The position numbers and the translations under genes are program-made. Positions 23,276 through 34,369 of a DNA stretch of 64,000 nucleotides are shown here, piece by piece. This DNA comes from Purpureocillium takamizusanense. Its lineage: Eukaryota; Ascomycota; Sordariomycetes; Hypocreales; Ophiocordycipitaceae. Under the pieces are notes generated by a model. The model made no database searches. It saw only the letters and a list, made by a program, of their open reading frames with translations, and was not told the origin of the DNA. The DNA lies in the NCBI RefSeq assembly GCF_022605165.1, contig NC_063069.1, positions 2,356,001-2,420,000 of the forward strand, read 5' to 3'. Numbering within the stretch: position 1 is the stretch's first letter; every line of letters begins with the position of its first letter.

Positions 23276-24120
23276 TCAGTGGTCGTGCGTCTCTTTATGC
23301 CCTTTCGCCTGGAGCCACTCCGGGAACTCAATCCAGCGGTGCCGATGAATCCACTCCAGCATGGCCCCATAGTCCCGACAGGTGTGCGTCTCGTCCAGGA
23401 CAAACTCGTCTAGGTCATTTGTCGAGACGAGCGTGAGGTCCGGGTGGCAGAGCAGCTGGTGCCGAACGTAGTCGAGGCAATGCAGCACGTGCTTCTCGTC
23501 CCAGGCGGGCGGCGTCTTGGACATGAGGTTCTGGCGGATCGAGTTCTGGGACCAAGGTAAGCGATCATGCCTTTCCCCCCCTTCCCCCAGGACAAATTCG
23601 CAGTACCACGGAGCGGTTGCCCCATCCGACTTACCAGGCAGTGCAGTGCGTGAAACACGTCGACTTGGTAGATGCTCTGGGACGCATCCGTGGGCGACTG
23701 CGCGGACGGGCGCAGCCCCTGGTGGCGCGCCCACTCGGTGTTGAGCGACACGACGCCGGCGCTCTCGAGCAGGTCGCTCCAGTATCGGTCCGCGTGGTGC
23801 GTGTCGGCGAGTAAATGGGAGTTGTTCTCGAACCTCATCGTCGTGTTGTACGATCCGAGATCCGAGAGGCCGTCGAGCGAGACTCTGGACCCCAGCGAGC
23901 GGCGCGACTGGTCCAGCACGATGAATCCGGCAGTTAGAAGGACGCACAGGACGAGCTCCAAGCATATGACTCCGATATGGAACAATCTTGACGATCTCCC
24001 ACCAGCATGTTGCCTTGTGGTGTGCCGCTGCGGCTGGCACTCGTCGATTGTGTCTGAATCGCCGTCACCCTCTGCCAGGGGCTTGTACTCGGCCTCTAGC
24101 TTTGTCGCCTGCTGGAACAT
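23276..24120 (-). CDS. UstYa-like (DUF3328) oxidase-family protein
   Basis: Two exons: 24120-23635 and 23545-23276, 251 aa; the 89 bp intron starts GTAAGT and ends CAG, phase 0. UstYa-family proteins are membrane-anchored, probably copper-dependent oxidases that cyclise or oxidise ribosomal peptides (ustiloxin, cyclochlorotine-type pathways) and other metabolites. The cytosolic N-terminus is followed by one membrane segment (about 47-69) and the DUF3328 domain. Both hallmark HxxHC motifs are present: HALHC (157-161, in VFHALHCLNSIRQ) and HVLHC (181-185, in KHVLHCLDYVRHQ). There are N-glycosylation sites in the lumenal part. Next upstream on the same strand is an MFS transporter, a common partner. 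I found no repeated-core precursor peptide nearby, so the substrate is unknown. Confidence 0.92.
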
Positions 24121-25706
24121 CTTGCCCGCGAGGTGGGCGAGCCACGGAGCCAGAGAAAGCGCTTGTTGTATTTGGCAGCGTCGCGTTGGAGTCTGAGTGT
24201 ATATGGAGCAGTCAGCAAGGTCAGGGCCAACATGAACAGACGAAAAGGGCAATGAAGATGCTCTAATCTCACTCATGTCAGCGACCAGCTCAATACTGAC
24301 GCTTGGTGGCCGGCCTGGTGTAAGTCGCCCCAGATGCAACGTACCGGCGCTCCCCGATGGCGGGATATGGGAAGCCCAAATCCTCCTCATGTACCAGTAC
24401 TTGCTCCCCCGCAGCACTGCCGTCAGCACCTGGCGACCACCTCAGATCCTTCGAGATGCGGACCAAGAGCCTGATTGGTCCCGTCGGGTTACGACCAGAT
24501 GAGGCATTATAGACGTGCGGGGAAGGACTTGTGAGGTGGCCCCCATGAAAGGCACCGGGTGCAGCGAAGGCTTATTACAGCATGTGTGAAGGATTCCATG
24601 TCTCTTCACTCGCAATTCTTTACGTTTGTCAGGTTCAAAGTGATGCGATCGTTTATGTTCTGCGGTGGTACTGGGCTATGCCCTGAGGTGAATCCAGGGG
24701 AGTATCTTACCACGAATGGTATTTGTTTTGTCTCTGCGAATCCAACGTTGTTAAGGTACGATGCATTGCGCATGTAGAATCGAAGTCGTTCCAAAATACC
24801 AACATAAACCACAAAACGCGACCTCCTATGTACAGACAATATATTCTTCTCCGGTCCGTCCAAAACACGCATTGGGTAATGACCCAAATAAACATTTCCC
24901 TGACATGATGGTACATGTAGTCGCCGTCGTGAGTTTCGATAAGGTGAGGTTTAATGCGACCACTACAGTCTGGTCATGAGGCCAGTCCCGCCCCTCGACC
25001 GTGAAATTCTTGCACGCGTCCGTCAGTCCACGAGGATGAGTACCACCGTTAAGTTTGCCCGAGACAAACGACGCGGCCAGGCACGATGCAATTTTGAGTA
25101 CATATAAATGACGACTAGAGGTAACAGCCTAACCAGCAACCTCATACCTCATAGTCCAAAGTACTCCACGTAATGTGTTGGGTGGACTTGTTTGTAGATC
25201 TGCCGTGGCGCGATGATAGACGAGTCACGACATCTGAATGCCCACCATAATAATCGATGCCTATGCGAGCTACACCAACCCCAACTAACCTAGGCATCTG
25301 TTCAGGCATGCAAGTGCTGCTGACTGCAGGTGGCGCTACATGTAGCCCTTGATGCACCATCAGATCTGATGCATGGCCCCACGTCCTCCGCAGCTGCTAT
25401 CTACATGTAGCTCTACCTGGGGATAAGTTATGGCTCGGCTCCTGTGAACATTACGTGACGTTACATGTATTACAATTTAGTATATGTGTGCGGCACAGTA
25501 GACCTTCATAGAATATGGCAACACCTATTCAGCGGTGGCAATTGTATTTGCAGGCGTATGGTGTGCCACTGACCGACATACTCACGGCGAGGATTGTCGG
25601 TGATCAGATTGTAGGGACTGTTAGGGAAAACACTTTCAAAGACCATCCAAGAGTAATTAAATCTCACCAACGCCCCATACCTTCATTTGACACCTGTATA
25701 TGATGC
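24121..25706. other. AT-richer intergenic region
   Basis: 1.6 kb spacer, by eye the most AT-rich long stretch so far. It contains four copies of TACATGTA (24912, 25337, 25402, 25462), two of them as the 10 bp palindrome CTACATGTAG. No RiPP precursor-like frame with repeated Lys-Arg sites was found. It is likely to include the promoter of the UstYa-like gene. Confidence 0.55.
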
Positions 25707-27474
25707 TCAGTCATCTCGCCGTGACTCCAAGTCTCCCGACTCCGACGGTAGGCGCACAAACAACACCAAAACGGCAAGCAAAGCGCAGAAGCCAGCCAGC
25801 CCAAAATATGGCAGCGCGATCCAGCTGTTACCCCGATCCATCCCCATGGAAAAGAGCCACGCCATAATAGGCCCTGTTGCACTTGCACCGATGGTCTCCA
25901 TGATACTGATGAGCGTGTATAGAGTCGACGCCTGTTGCGTATCGATAAACGACGTAATGACTGACCGACTTAAGGAAACGAAACCATCGCCGAGAGAAAC
26001 CATGATTTGCCCGGCTATGGCCGTTTGCACAGTAGGCCCGGCCATGAGAAAGAAGCCGCATGTCCAGCAGAATATCGACCACCGAGCAAGTAAAAGGTCC
26101 TTTTGTATCGGCGAAAGGCGCAGAGGAAGCGTGGTTGACGTGAGAAGCGTCGAGAACAAAGGCAGAACGATCAGGAACACCATCACGTCGACAGCCCCGT
26201 TCAACGAGTCCAAGTACGCAGCCTCGGCGAGCGACCAGCCAAATCGTTTACTAATGTACTGCACCATGAAGGTCCCAGATCCATAGCTGACGGGCGAGAT
26301 GGAGATGAAGGTGAATAGGAGAATAAGCGGAGACGGCTTCTTTACAACCTTTAGTGCCTGGCCGAGGCGAGCGAGACAGTCTCTCAAGGCAGATACTCTG
26401 CTAGGTCGGCTTCGTCCCTCTCTCTGGCCTTCGGTCGAGACACCAGGACGTGGGGGACTGCCTTGAACTTCATGTCGGGACTTGGCTTCTTGCTTCTTGA
26501 GTGTCTCGGGGAGTAAGACGATGATTGAGGCCCCAAGGGGGAAAATGCCAAGGGCGATAAGTATCGGTGGCCACGGCGAGGCCGATTGCATGAGCCGTGC
26601 GGAGGCGAAGGTGCCGGCAAAATAACCGATGAATCTCGCGACGGCCATACGCAGAAAAGCAGCGACTCTGAAGCACGTCAGCCTTTGGGCACCATCCCTC
26701 ATGGAGCTCGCATCATGCCTTTTCTCGCTAGCCAAAACGTCAACAACAATAGAATACTCCATGGCAATTAAAGAAGCCCACCCCCCACCAATAACTTGCA
26801 ATGCCGGAGCGAGCAGGATCGCGTTGAGCGGTATACTCTGAGAGAAGCGAAGCACCGCAACCTTCCAAAGCAGGCCTAGAAGAGTGCCCAGAGTCGAGAG
26901 GGCGTAGACGAGCCGGCGACCGGTTCTGGCCCGGTTAGCAGTCACTCGTATTGAGGCTTCAATAAGACGCTACGAATTTGTTTCCAGTGCCGTGTCCCGT
27001 GCCTCGGTTTGAACTGTGAGCGCACTCACCGGTCGCCCAATACCCCATAAGGCAACGCGACAACGACGCCTGAAGCGAGCCGTGATCTGTTAGCTGGGAT
27101 CGCTTCAATCGGGTCACCCACTCACACACGACGGCATCCAGACTCTTGAGCATTCCGATTAGCCACGCAAGTTGGGACTGAATTTCTCCTATCTTGCAGG
27201 TTTGTTCATCCGGGCCCCGACCATGGGTGCCGGTGGAGAGCGCATAGTATCGACGACAGAGTATGTCCTCGAGCAGTCTGGTGATGGGCGCAGACATGAG
27301 CGCGTCAACAACCGTAACGCAAACTATGTTGAACGACAAGAGAAAGACGATAGACTGCGGCGATCGCTTTACTCTGGCAAGCAACTTCAAGCACTTGATC
27401 GTAGGCGACCATTGCGTGCTTCTGGACGGCTGCCTCTGGCCTTCAGATGCATGAAGTAGTGGAGTTGACTCCAT
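25707..27474 (-). CDS. MFS transporter
   Basis: Three exons: 27474-27126, 27069-27030 (only 40 bp) and 26925-25707, 535 aa. The micro-exon encodes the start of the family signature VVVALPYGVLGDR, and the next exon supplies TGRR, so the G-D-R-x-G-R-R loop between helices 2 and 3 is rebuilt exactly by splicing. A hydrophilic N-terminus (MESTPLLHASEG) and about twelve hydrophobic helices follow, with the long charged central loop at roughly 290-330. This resembles fungal proton-dependent exporters that often sit in secondary-metabolite loci. The substrate cannot be told. It lies between the UstYa-like gene and a PLC-like gene on the same strand; export of a product made by the UstYa-like enzyme is possible but unproven. 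Confidence 0.88.
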
Positions 27475-27988
27475 GGCTGAGGCGTTTGCGGCCCGAGCCT
27501 CGCTTTGCCGGCTAGGAGTCGTCAGGTGAACTCTTTGCAAGCGGCTAGATTCGAATCCAAGTTGCGAGCTGATAAGCACTCATGTAGAGGAGAGAAGCGA
27601 TATTTTGCTCATCGGTGTTTATCAAATGCTTTGGGCATCAGAAGGTGGGGAATCCGATGTGGTGTCGCACAAGATATTGCGTCGTCGTGTCGAGGGAGAG
27701 CTCATGTCTGGTGCCGCGTTTGATGGTTACACTGCGCAGTGGTGAATCTACTCTGCAGATCACGCACCACACGATTTCGTGCATGCAGCGGGGTCAAGCT
27801 GCCGTGAGATTTCTTTTACAAAAAATAACAGTACTATCCTGCTTCTCAATATTTCGCGCCGTGCAATGCCGTACGTACATTAATTATGCTCTGCGAGTTG
27901 AGACCAACCAGACTCAACCGGATATTGCAGTCAATCCTTTCTTCCGTATGGATGGCAGCACTCAACTCATCGCTAGACGTTGTTGGAA
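27475..27988. other. Intergenic region between same-strand genes
   Basis: Promoter side of the MFS gene and 3' flank of the PLC-like gene, AT-richer than average by eye. No gene seen. Confidence 0.45.
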
Positions 27989-29875
27989 TCATTTTACGAA
28001 GTACGGGTTCAAGATGTCTTCAGTCAGAATCGTTCCGTTGGCAAACTTTGTTCCGCTTCTGAGCACCTTGACACGTCCTGGATACCGGTTCTCTGGTGGG
28101 CTGTCCAGCACGGTCCCGTTGGCGTATATGAACCCGTTCCAGGGCGCCGACAGCTCTCTCGCTTGCAACGCCTTGCCACCGTGCTTGCCGACCTTGGGGA
28201 GTAGCGGTGATCGACGAGTGCTGACGTCGCAGTTCTCGCTTATCATGTATAGATTCATGCCGATAGCCAGCGTGTACATCTCGGCGCTGAGCTCTTCCCA
28301 GCGTTTCTGGTCGGCGACGACGACGCCAATATAATCGAGTAGCACGACGTTGGGCCAGATCTCGGGCGACATGTTGTTGACGCCCATCCAGTACAGCGCG
28401 GGGTTGGTCGGCTCGACGGCCATGGTCTGAATGCCGTAAAAAGTCGACTTGATGGCGTCTGCGCTTATGATCCACTGTGCGATGAGGAACTGGTCCTTGT
28501 CAAATTTCCCGCTTCGGCCAACCGTCTTCCACTTGGCCACCTGGTCCTTTGCCATGGCTTCCGTCTCTCCAAGGTCAGACCAGTTGTCCCAGATATCCAT
28601 CCTGTTGGCCTGGTATATGCCGTCGCCGACGGAGTCCTGGGGCAGGTCGCGCGGCAGGTCGCCCGCGAGCATGAAGACGACGCAGCCCTTGCCGCCGTTC
28701 CGGTCCATAAACTGTGACGCCTTCTGCTTGTTGAACTTGACGCCCTCGTCCAGGTGTGGACACCGGTTGTTGACGCCCTTGAGCTTGCCGAAAAAGGCGT
28801 TGAGAATGTCCTTGTTCCAGTTGATGGGCCCTCCGCCCGGTATCTTGCGGATGCCGATGAGATATCTGACGCGGAAAAAGATGACTTCGCCGGGGTTCTC
28901 GGCTGTGAATTTGTTAATCTCGCTGACGACGTCGTTGAGCGACTCGCCCGAGTTGCCAATGGCAACTTCACCCCGCTCGTCGTTTACGTGCAGGACCCAG
29001 AAGCCGTATTTGCTCTTTTTGGCGTTTTCGTGCACGGAGGCGACACGCAGGTCGAACCAGCGCGCGCCTGCGCGTAGCTGGTTGTAAATGTTGATGCCCT
29101 GCGTCTGCGTGTTTGACGAGATGCCAAGAGACACAATCTTGCTGCTAATGGTGCTCATCCCGGCGTCATGCGTTCCCGGCATGAAGATGTGCTGGATCTG
29201 GCGGTCCTTGATGACGTCGTAGATGCCCTTCATCCAGTTCCCCGCGCCGTGCCGTATCGAGGTGATGAAGCCGTAGTCTTTGCTGCCCGTGATGACCAGC
29301 GTCACGGGCGACTCCTGCGCCGGGTCGAGGTACTCGCGCTGGCCCATGCCCATGCCGCTCAGGTCAATGACTGTCCGCCGGGGGTGGTTATCTGGGATGT
29401 GGGTGGTGGCTCGGATGACAAACTTCTTGTTCGTGCCCACGATGCTGTAGTGTGCCTCCCCGTTGTCGTCCTTGTCGTTTGCGCCCGCCCTCTCGGTGTA
29501 ATGAGCTACGTTCTGGCGCGCGCGGCCTTGGGGAACGTCGCCAAAGTCGAACTCGTCCATTTGATAGGAGTGAGCATCGTCGAGCTTGAAGCGATGGGGC
29601 GTCAGGTTGACGATGGTGACGTATTGCTTGCCGCTGCTGTGTAAAGTCTGGGACCCCAGCAGCTTCCACGGCATGAAGCTGCCCTCCTTGAGTTTCGTAC
29701 TGTCGTAGGTCCTATCGCTCTTCTTGCAGCCGGCGCCGGTCGTCTTGCCATGGATCTTGGCGGTATGTCGGCCTGTGGACTGGCGAGACGGCGGCGAGAC
29801 GAAGAGCGCGAGCGTAGCAGTGAGTGCGGCCACCCAGAGGAGGATGGCCAGTTGTTGGCTGTGCCTCATTGTCAC
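27989..29875 (-). CDS. PLC-like phosphodiesterase (PI-PLC X-type TIM barrel)
   Basis: Single exon, 628 aa. The N-terminus has a hydrophobic stretch (QQLAILLWVAALTATLALFV) that is a signal peptide or signal anchor, so the enzyme faces the lumen or outside. The PLC-like catalytic fold begins at about residue 220 with QHIFMPGTHDAGMS, where the His of GTHDAG is the usual first catalytic histidine, then RAGARWFDLRV and WVLHVND with the second histidine. An N-terminal beta-rich domain of about 150 residues precedes it. Relatives cleave phosphatidylinositol or glycerophosphodiester bonds, but many fungal members are uncharacterised, so the substrate is uncertain. ATG at 29869 (two codons later) is an alternative start. 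Confidence 0.85.
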   Translation of the reverse strand: MTMRHSQQLAILLWVAALTATLALFVSPPSRQSTGRHTAKIHGKTTGAGCKKSDRTYDSTKLKEGSFMPWKLLGSQTLHSSGKQYVTIVNLTPHRFKLDDAHSYQMDEFDFGDVPQGRARQNVAHYTERAGANDKDDNGEAHYSIVGTNKKFVIRATTHIPDNHPRRTVIDLSGMGMGQREYLDPAQESPVTLVITGSKDYGFITSIRHGAGNWMKGIYDVIKDRQIQHIFMPGTHDAGMSTISSKIVSLGISSNTQTQGINIYNQLRAGARWFDLRVASVHENAKKSKYGFWVLHVNDERGEVAIGNSGESLNDVVSEINKFTAENPGEVIFFRVRYLIGIRKIPGGGPINWNKDILNAFFGKLKGVNNRCPHLDEGVKFNKQKASQFMDRNGGKGCVVFMLAGDLPRDLPQDSVGDGIYQANRMDIWDNWSDLGETEAMAKDQVAKWKTVGRSGKFDKDQFLIAQWIISADAIKSTFYGIQTMAVEPTNPALYWMGVNNMSPEIWPNVVLLDYIGVVVADQKRWEELSAEMYTLAIGMNLYMISENCDVSTRRSPLLPKVGKHGGKALQARELSAPWNGFIYANGTVLDSPPENRYPGRVKVLRSGTKFANGTILTEDILNPYFVK

Positions 29876-31306
29876 TTACAGTACTTGTTCGTACACGGCA
29901 TGAGCTTGGTTTCCGACGCGGACATCCTGGCGGGAGACCCCCTTTGGATGGGTTCACCTGGCATTTAATACATACAGTCCCATGTGTAGACAAAGCCGGG
30001 CTGGGCGAGTGCGAATGACTAGGCGCGCAACATTGACTCTTGCCCAGGCCCCTGAACTGCCTTTTCAAGGTCAAGGCCCGACCGACGCACGGTCCAAAGG
30101 AAACCCATTTGATGGAAGGCTTCGTGGCCGAATGTCGTGCCCACGCCACTGGGGCACCTGATGTCTTTGATCAGTCCGGTCCATCCCGGGGATCCTTCCA
30201 CGGGCTGCGGGCACCATGCAGGAACCTGCATGACACTGGATCTTGGCGGGGTGGCCGCCGCCGCGCAGGGGGTGGGTTGCATCGAAGCAAATGTTGGAGT
30301 ATATATGGGGTGGTCGTTGGCCGCCCATCGCGGGGTCACGCCCTGGCGCCCATCAGAAGACCGTATCAGGCGCCACCAGCCAGTCAGCGCCTCACATCCA
30401 TGGTAATGACGGTCAGTCGCTAGAACGGACGGGCTCGCTATCTAGCACTGAAACGAAACGAATGACTTGTGCCAGAGCAACTGGCGACCTCCCTATATAG
30501 GACATATAACTTGACTCGGCTTTGTTTTGCGCAGTTACCGGGGGGGGGGGAACACTTGTGATGGCATTGTGATCGACTATGTGGTCGGTGCATACCCGTT
30601 TCACGAGCCACGCGTTTGGCGTCAACTCTGACTGTTTCGCAGTCGTTTCTTGTGTTCGCGGGGACACTGTTTCCACGGTGGACCTCATGTTCGCGGGGCG
30701 ATGAACTTTCTGAACTGGCCGCAGTGTTCACAGGATGGCCGTGCGAGCATCCGGCCCTCTCCACTGAAAATAACCATCCTCGGCGACACTTTGTGCTGCA
30801 GGCTGGCAGCACGGTCTTCAGAGGAGCTCTGGCGGCGGTGTCACAACAGCAGCTATGGTGGCTTTTGACTACTTGTTGCGATCTAGCATCAAATTTCAGC
30901 ACCCAAGCTATGTAAAGACGCGACCCACACGGTTGCATAGTTACCAGCATCTCGAGCGGTGGTGTTGCCTGAGCTATATGATGCTCGGGGTCCTATACTG
31001 GCTTCTGTAGATGGTTCTTTTAGCAGCACAATTAGAGCGTCCGGCTAGACCGTGACAGGTAACATTGGTACAACGCGTGCGGAATACCCGGCGCACCACC
31101 CTACATGTATAGAAGCTGCACAAGACAAGATATGTGACGATCAGGGCCACAGACTGCACGCATAACATAGTCGCCAACCCCACAGGTATCCTGCAAAAAG
31201 GACCGAGTGAGATTAATGTAGGCGGGCGGGACGCCGCTTGGTGAGATTGCACCCCTCGAGTAGGCTGTGAGATGTTCGCTCCTGTCCCCCATTCACCCGC
31301 ATAGCC
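29876..31306. other. Intergenic region
   Basis: 1.4 kb between two minus-strand genes. It contains one TACATGTA (31102-31109) and a G-run near 30540-30550. TATA-like sequences lie near 30299 and 30493 but are far from the PLC start. Open frames here lack family signatures. Confidence 0.45.
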
Positions 31307-33701
31307 CTATCCGATCAGACGGGTGCGGTTCCTCCTACCAACTGCTCGCAGGCGCGGGCCATAGAAGTAAATCTGTAAAGTTCTCAGCACGCCATCTAGC
31401 CGCGGAGCCGATTGCGACAGTGCACATACCAATGGCAGAAAGGGGAGTCCTAGGCCAAGTGATATGAATCCCAACAGGCCCATTCCCCAATCGACGCCGA
31501 GTGAGTCAACTAGCCTCTGGCCAAAAAGCGGAAAAACTACTCGTGTGAGATTTATGAAGTCATTGCGTATTCATTGGGGTCGGGTACCTGCAGCAAAGAG
31601 ACAACGGAGCACTGAGACTGTAACCTGTCAGTATCGTGAGGCGGCGAGCGACATGAATATCAATTGTACTCACGTCCGGCAATGGCTGATGCAGGATAGT
31701 CGAAGCTGTCGATTATGTACAGCTGTATTGCCAACTACATTCGTCAGCCCTTGCGGCTCAACTGGAGCAGTGTTTCGAGCACTCACATATGTGTTTGTGG
31801 TACCGAAACTGAAGACGAGCACTCCGAGTAGGGGCTTATCCATCAAGTGTTAGTCAAGTCAACTGGAGTCGCATTCGGGCAGCAGAAACTCACCACAATA
31901 AAATGAGTTCGAAGCGCTGTGAATCCGTAGATGAACAGGCCGGCTGACACGAACATTGCCCCTGGAAATGCGCTGATCAACCTGCTTTCCAGTCAGCTAG
32001 TCCACTTTCGGAGGTCGTCTAAGCGAACATGACATCAATGAGTCCCCGGCTTGTAGTATTACGATGTCGTACCTAGTCTCCAACTTGTACTCTTTCTTCT
32101 TGATCTGCCTCCGGTAGACAATTTCCAAAAGCTTGGCGGTGGTATACATGCCGAGAAACGCACCAATGCCCTCGGCGAGCAGATCCATCCCCACGACGCC
32201 GGGCGAGTGGCCGTATCCCTGACCAAAGACGAATTGGAACTTGATTCGTCAGCTTCTATGCTGCGTTCAGCAATGAATAGTTCTTACAGTGACGATTACT
32301 AGGTACAGAATTCCGAAGACGACGGCGTAATAAAGCGACAACAAGGTTAGTGCCGGGTCGAGGACGAGATACGTGACTGGCCTCGCGCGTCAGGAGAGAG
32401 TACAAGGCGAGGGTATGAATGGAGAGTCAAACCTGGACGGCTGGCAGATTCAATAATCGCGAGAGTGCTAGATGCTCTTCCACTTGCTGCATCAATGTCC
32501 ATCACAGTGTACAAGTCAGGGTTGGACTGCTGCTTGCGTAGACGTTTCGCCTTGGCTTTGAGAATGGCCGGGATGTACGACTCGTGGAATGCAAACGTCG
32601 AGACTAGTTCCAGGACTGCAGCCGCTATTGCCTATGAGTATCTCATGTTAGATTTTGCAGCATGACAGGACTGTATGTACAGACGTGTCGACTCACCGGG
32701 ACCCAGCATGTCCACCGCCAGGACGCGCGCTCAGACATCCAGCCGCCGCACGCAGGTCCTAAAACAGGACCCAGCAACCTGGCTCGTCAGTATTCAAGTA
32801 AGGGTAGTGTATGTGAGTCAAATCAGGCTCACAGCGTGGTGCCCAGGATGGCCGACGCGCGAGCCCTGTCTTGAAGAGGCCAGACATCGGATAGCACGCC
32901 GCCGAAGACGGCCATGGATGCCGACCCGCCGATTCCAGCGAGGAAGCGACATGCCGACAGCTGAGCCGTCTTGGCGACATTAGCACACATTATACAAGGT
33001 TGCTTACGGGGACTGACCGTCCGACAAAATCCGCTCCCAAGGCTGAACGCGGCAAAGAACGCGTTGCCTAGCCGGAGGACAGGGCGGCGGCCATATATCT
33101 CGCTAAGGGGTGCGAGGAATATTGGGGCGAGGGCAAACGAGAGAAGAAAGATGGCAATCTGAAGTGCGCCCTTGATGGGGTCTGTCTCTCCAACATCTTC
33201 CATCATTGACGAGAGGGATGGCGCGAATATGGTACCTGCGCGGTGTGAGCACACCAGACAACAACAGAGTCGCTCTGAGCGTCATACTCGCAAATGGGGC
33301 CAGGAAGCAGTACGTTCCAGTCAACAGTGTAACTACCCACTTCCGTCGAAGTGGCCAGGTCTACAGAGTAGTTGTCAGAGTTTCATACTATATGTGCCTG
33401 TTCTGGCATGTTTTGATCGTACCCTTGGGTTCTCCTGCGACGCACTGGACAAAGCCACAAGATCTGTGAGCGATCGAAATCGCGTTGATATTAGAGCGGA
33501 TGAAATAAACCGTGTATATATATGACGTGGACGAATTGCTTGCTTTTACTTACTTGAATCAAGCTCGATTAGGTCTTCAGCATCATAGAAGATTTGATCC
33601 GGATTCGACGCGCGCGCTTCAAGAGCCTCGCGGTATCGAGACGCGACCGCGTTGCGGGCCGTGACAGCGTCTGCAATAGTTGTTGTGGCTTCGTTGCCCA
33701 T
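31307..33701 (-). CDS. DHA1-type MFS multidrug transporter, 15 exons
   Basis: Exons (minus): 33701-33554, 33463-33423, 33360-33288, 33235-33018, 32969-32833, 32778-32697, 32631-32433, 32376-32288, 32239-32073, 31981-31894, 31834-31787, 31734-31674, 31617-31588, 31536-31430, 31372-31307; 517 aa in continuous frame. All introns are short GT-AG. The spliced protein carries the DHA1 marks: WPLRRKWVVTLL at helix 1, LAPLSEIYGRRPVL (D/E-x-x-G-R-R loop), CRFLAGIGGSASMAVFGGVL and LLGPVLGPACGGWMSERASW (drug-antiporter motif C, GPVLGP), then a charged central loop and six further helices ending in YFYGPRLRAVGRR. Unspliced, it looks like broken fragments, but every junction restores family sequence, so it is intact. 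Probably a plasma-membrane drug or polyamine:proton antiporter. It shares a 668 bp upstream region with the tandem zinc-cluster factor. Confidence 0.85.
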
Positions 33702-34369
33702 GGCGCAAGCTTTGATGACCAAGACTACTCTGGAAACGGTCTGAAAACTGTGGAATAGCAGCAGAGCTTTCATTCGGCCAAGCCATCTCTCTTTATATGT
33801 GTATTTACTCTTCTCCGTGTAGTAGACATACATGTAAGCCCCTGCTCTCGGCCGAGCTCGGGAACTTCATGGCTTACGTTCCTTCGGGCAGACTTTCGCG
33901 AGGCGGCCTAAAACTCCTCAAACCTGGCTAGCCAGATACCAGATGCCCAGGGCATGAGTCTGTTGACGCGCAACTCGATACGTGATCCCGCTGCCTGGCC
34001 CCTGACCGGCACATGGCGGAATCGGAGTTTAGCCCCACATTTCATCGGACGACGATCGGCGCCTTTTCCGAGCCAGAACCTCGATGGCCACGCAGATGGT
34101 AATCACACTCTTCCCCCTTTCATTCTGCATTACGGCCGACATCTCATCTGATAAGATTGACTGGCCCTCCTTGTCTCTGCGGCGTTACAGGGCCAGCACA
34201 GTTATCTGATGGTCAGACTCGGGGTCGGATTTAACCGCCAGCTTCTGCCGGACAAACAAACCCAGCCTCAATCCTGTGACCGTCGTCCCTGCCACCCACC
34301 ACTTAGTCGGTGACACACACGAGCGTTCATACGCCAAAAGGGCCGTCTCTCTCATAGACAGAGTGTGCC
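33702..34369. promoter_or_regulatory. Divergent promoter region
   Basis: 668 bp between the intron-rich DHA1 transporter (-) and the tandem Zn2Cys6 factor (+). It contains TACATGTA at 33829-33836. Divergent layout with a regulator is compatible with co-control; this is inference. Confidence 0.4.

Noticed and set aside
24121..25706. Possible RiPP precursor near the UstYa-like gene
   Set aside because: Looked for a signal peptide with repeated cores and Lys-Arg sites; none of the small frames has this.
31307..33701. Broken MFS fragments suggesting a pseudogene
   Set aside because: Every gap is a short GT-AG intron and splicing gives a continuous 517-residue transporter.
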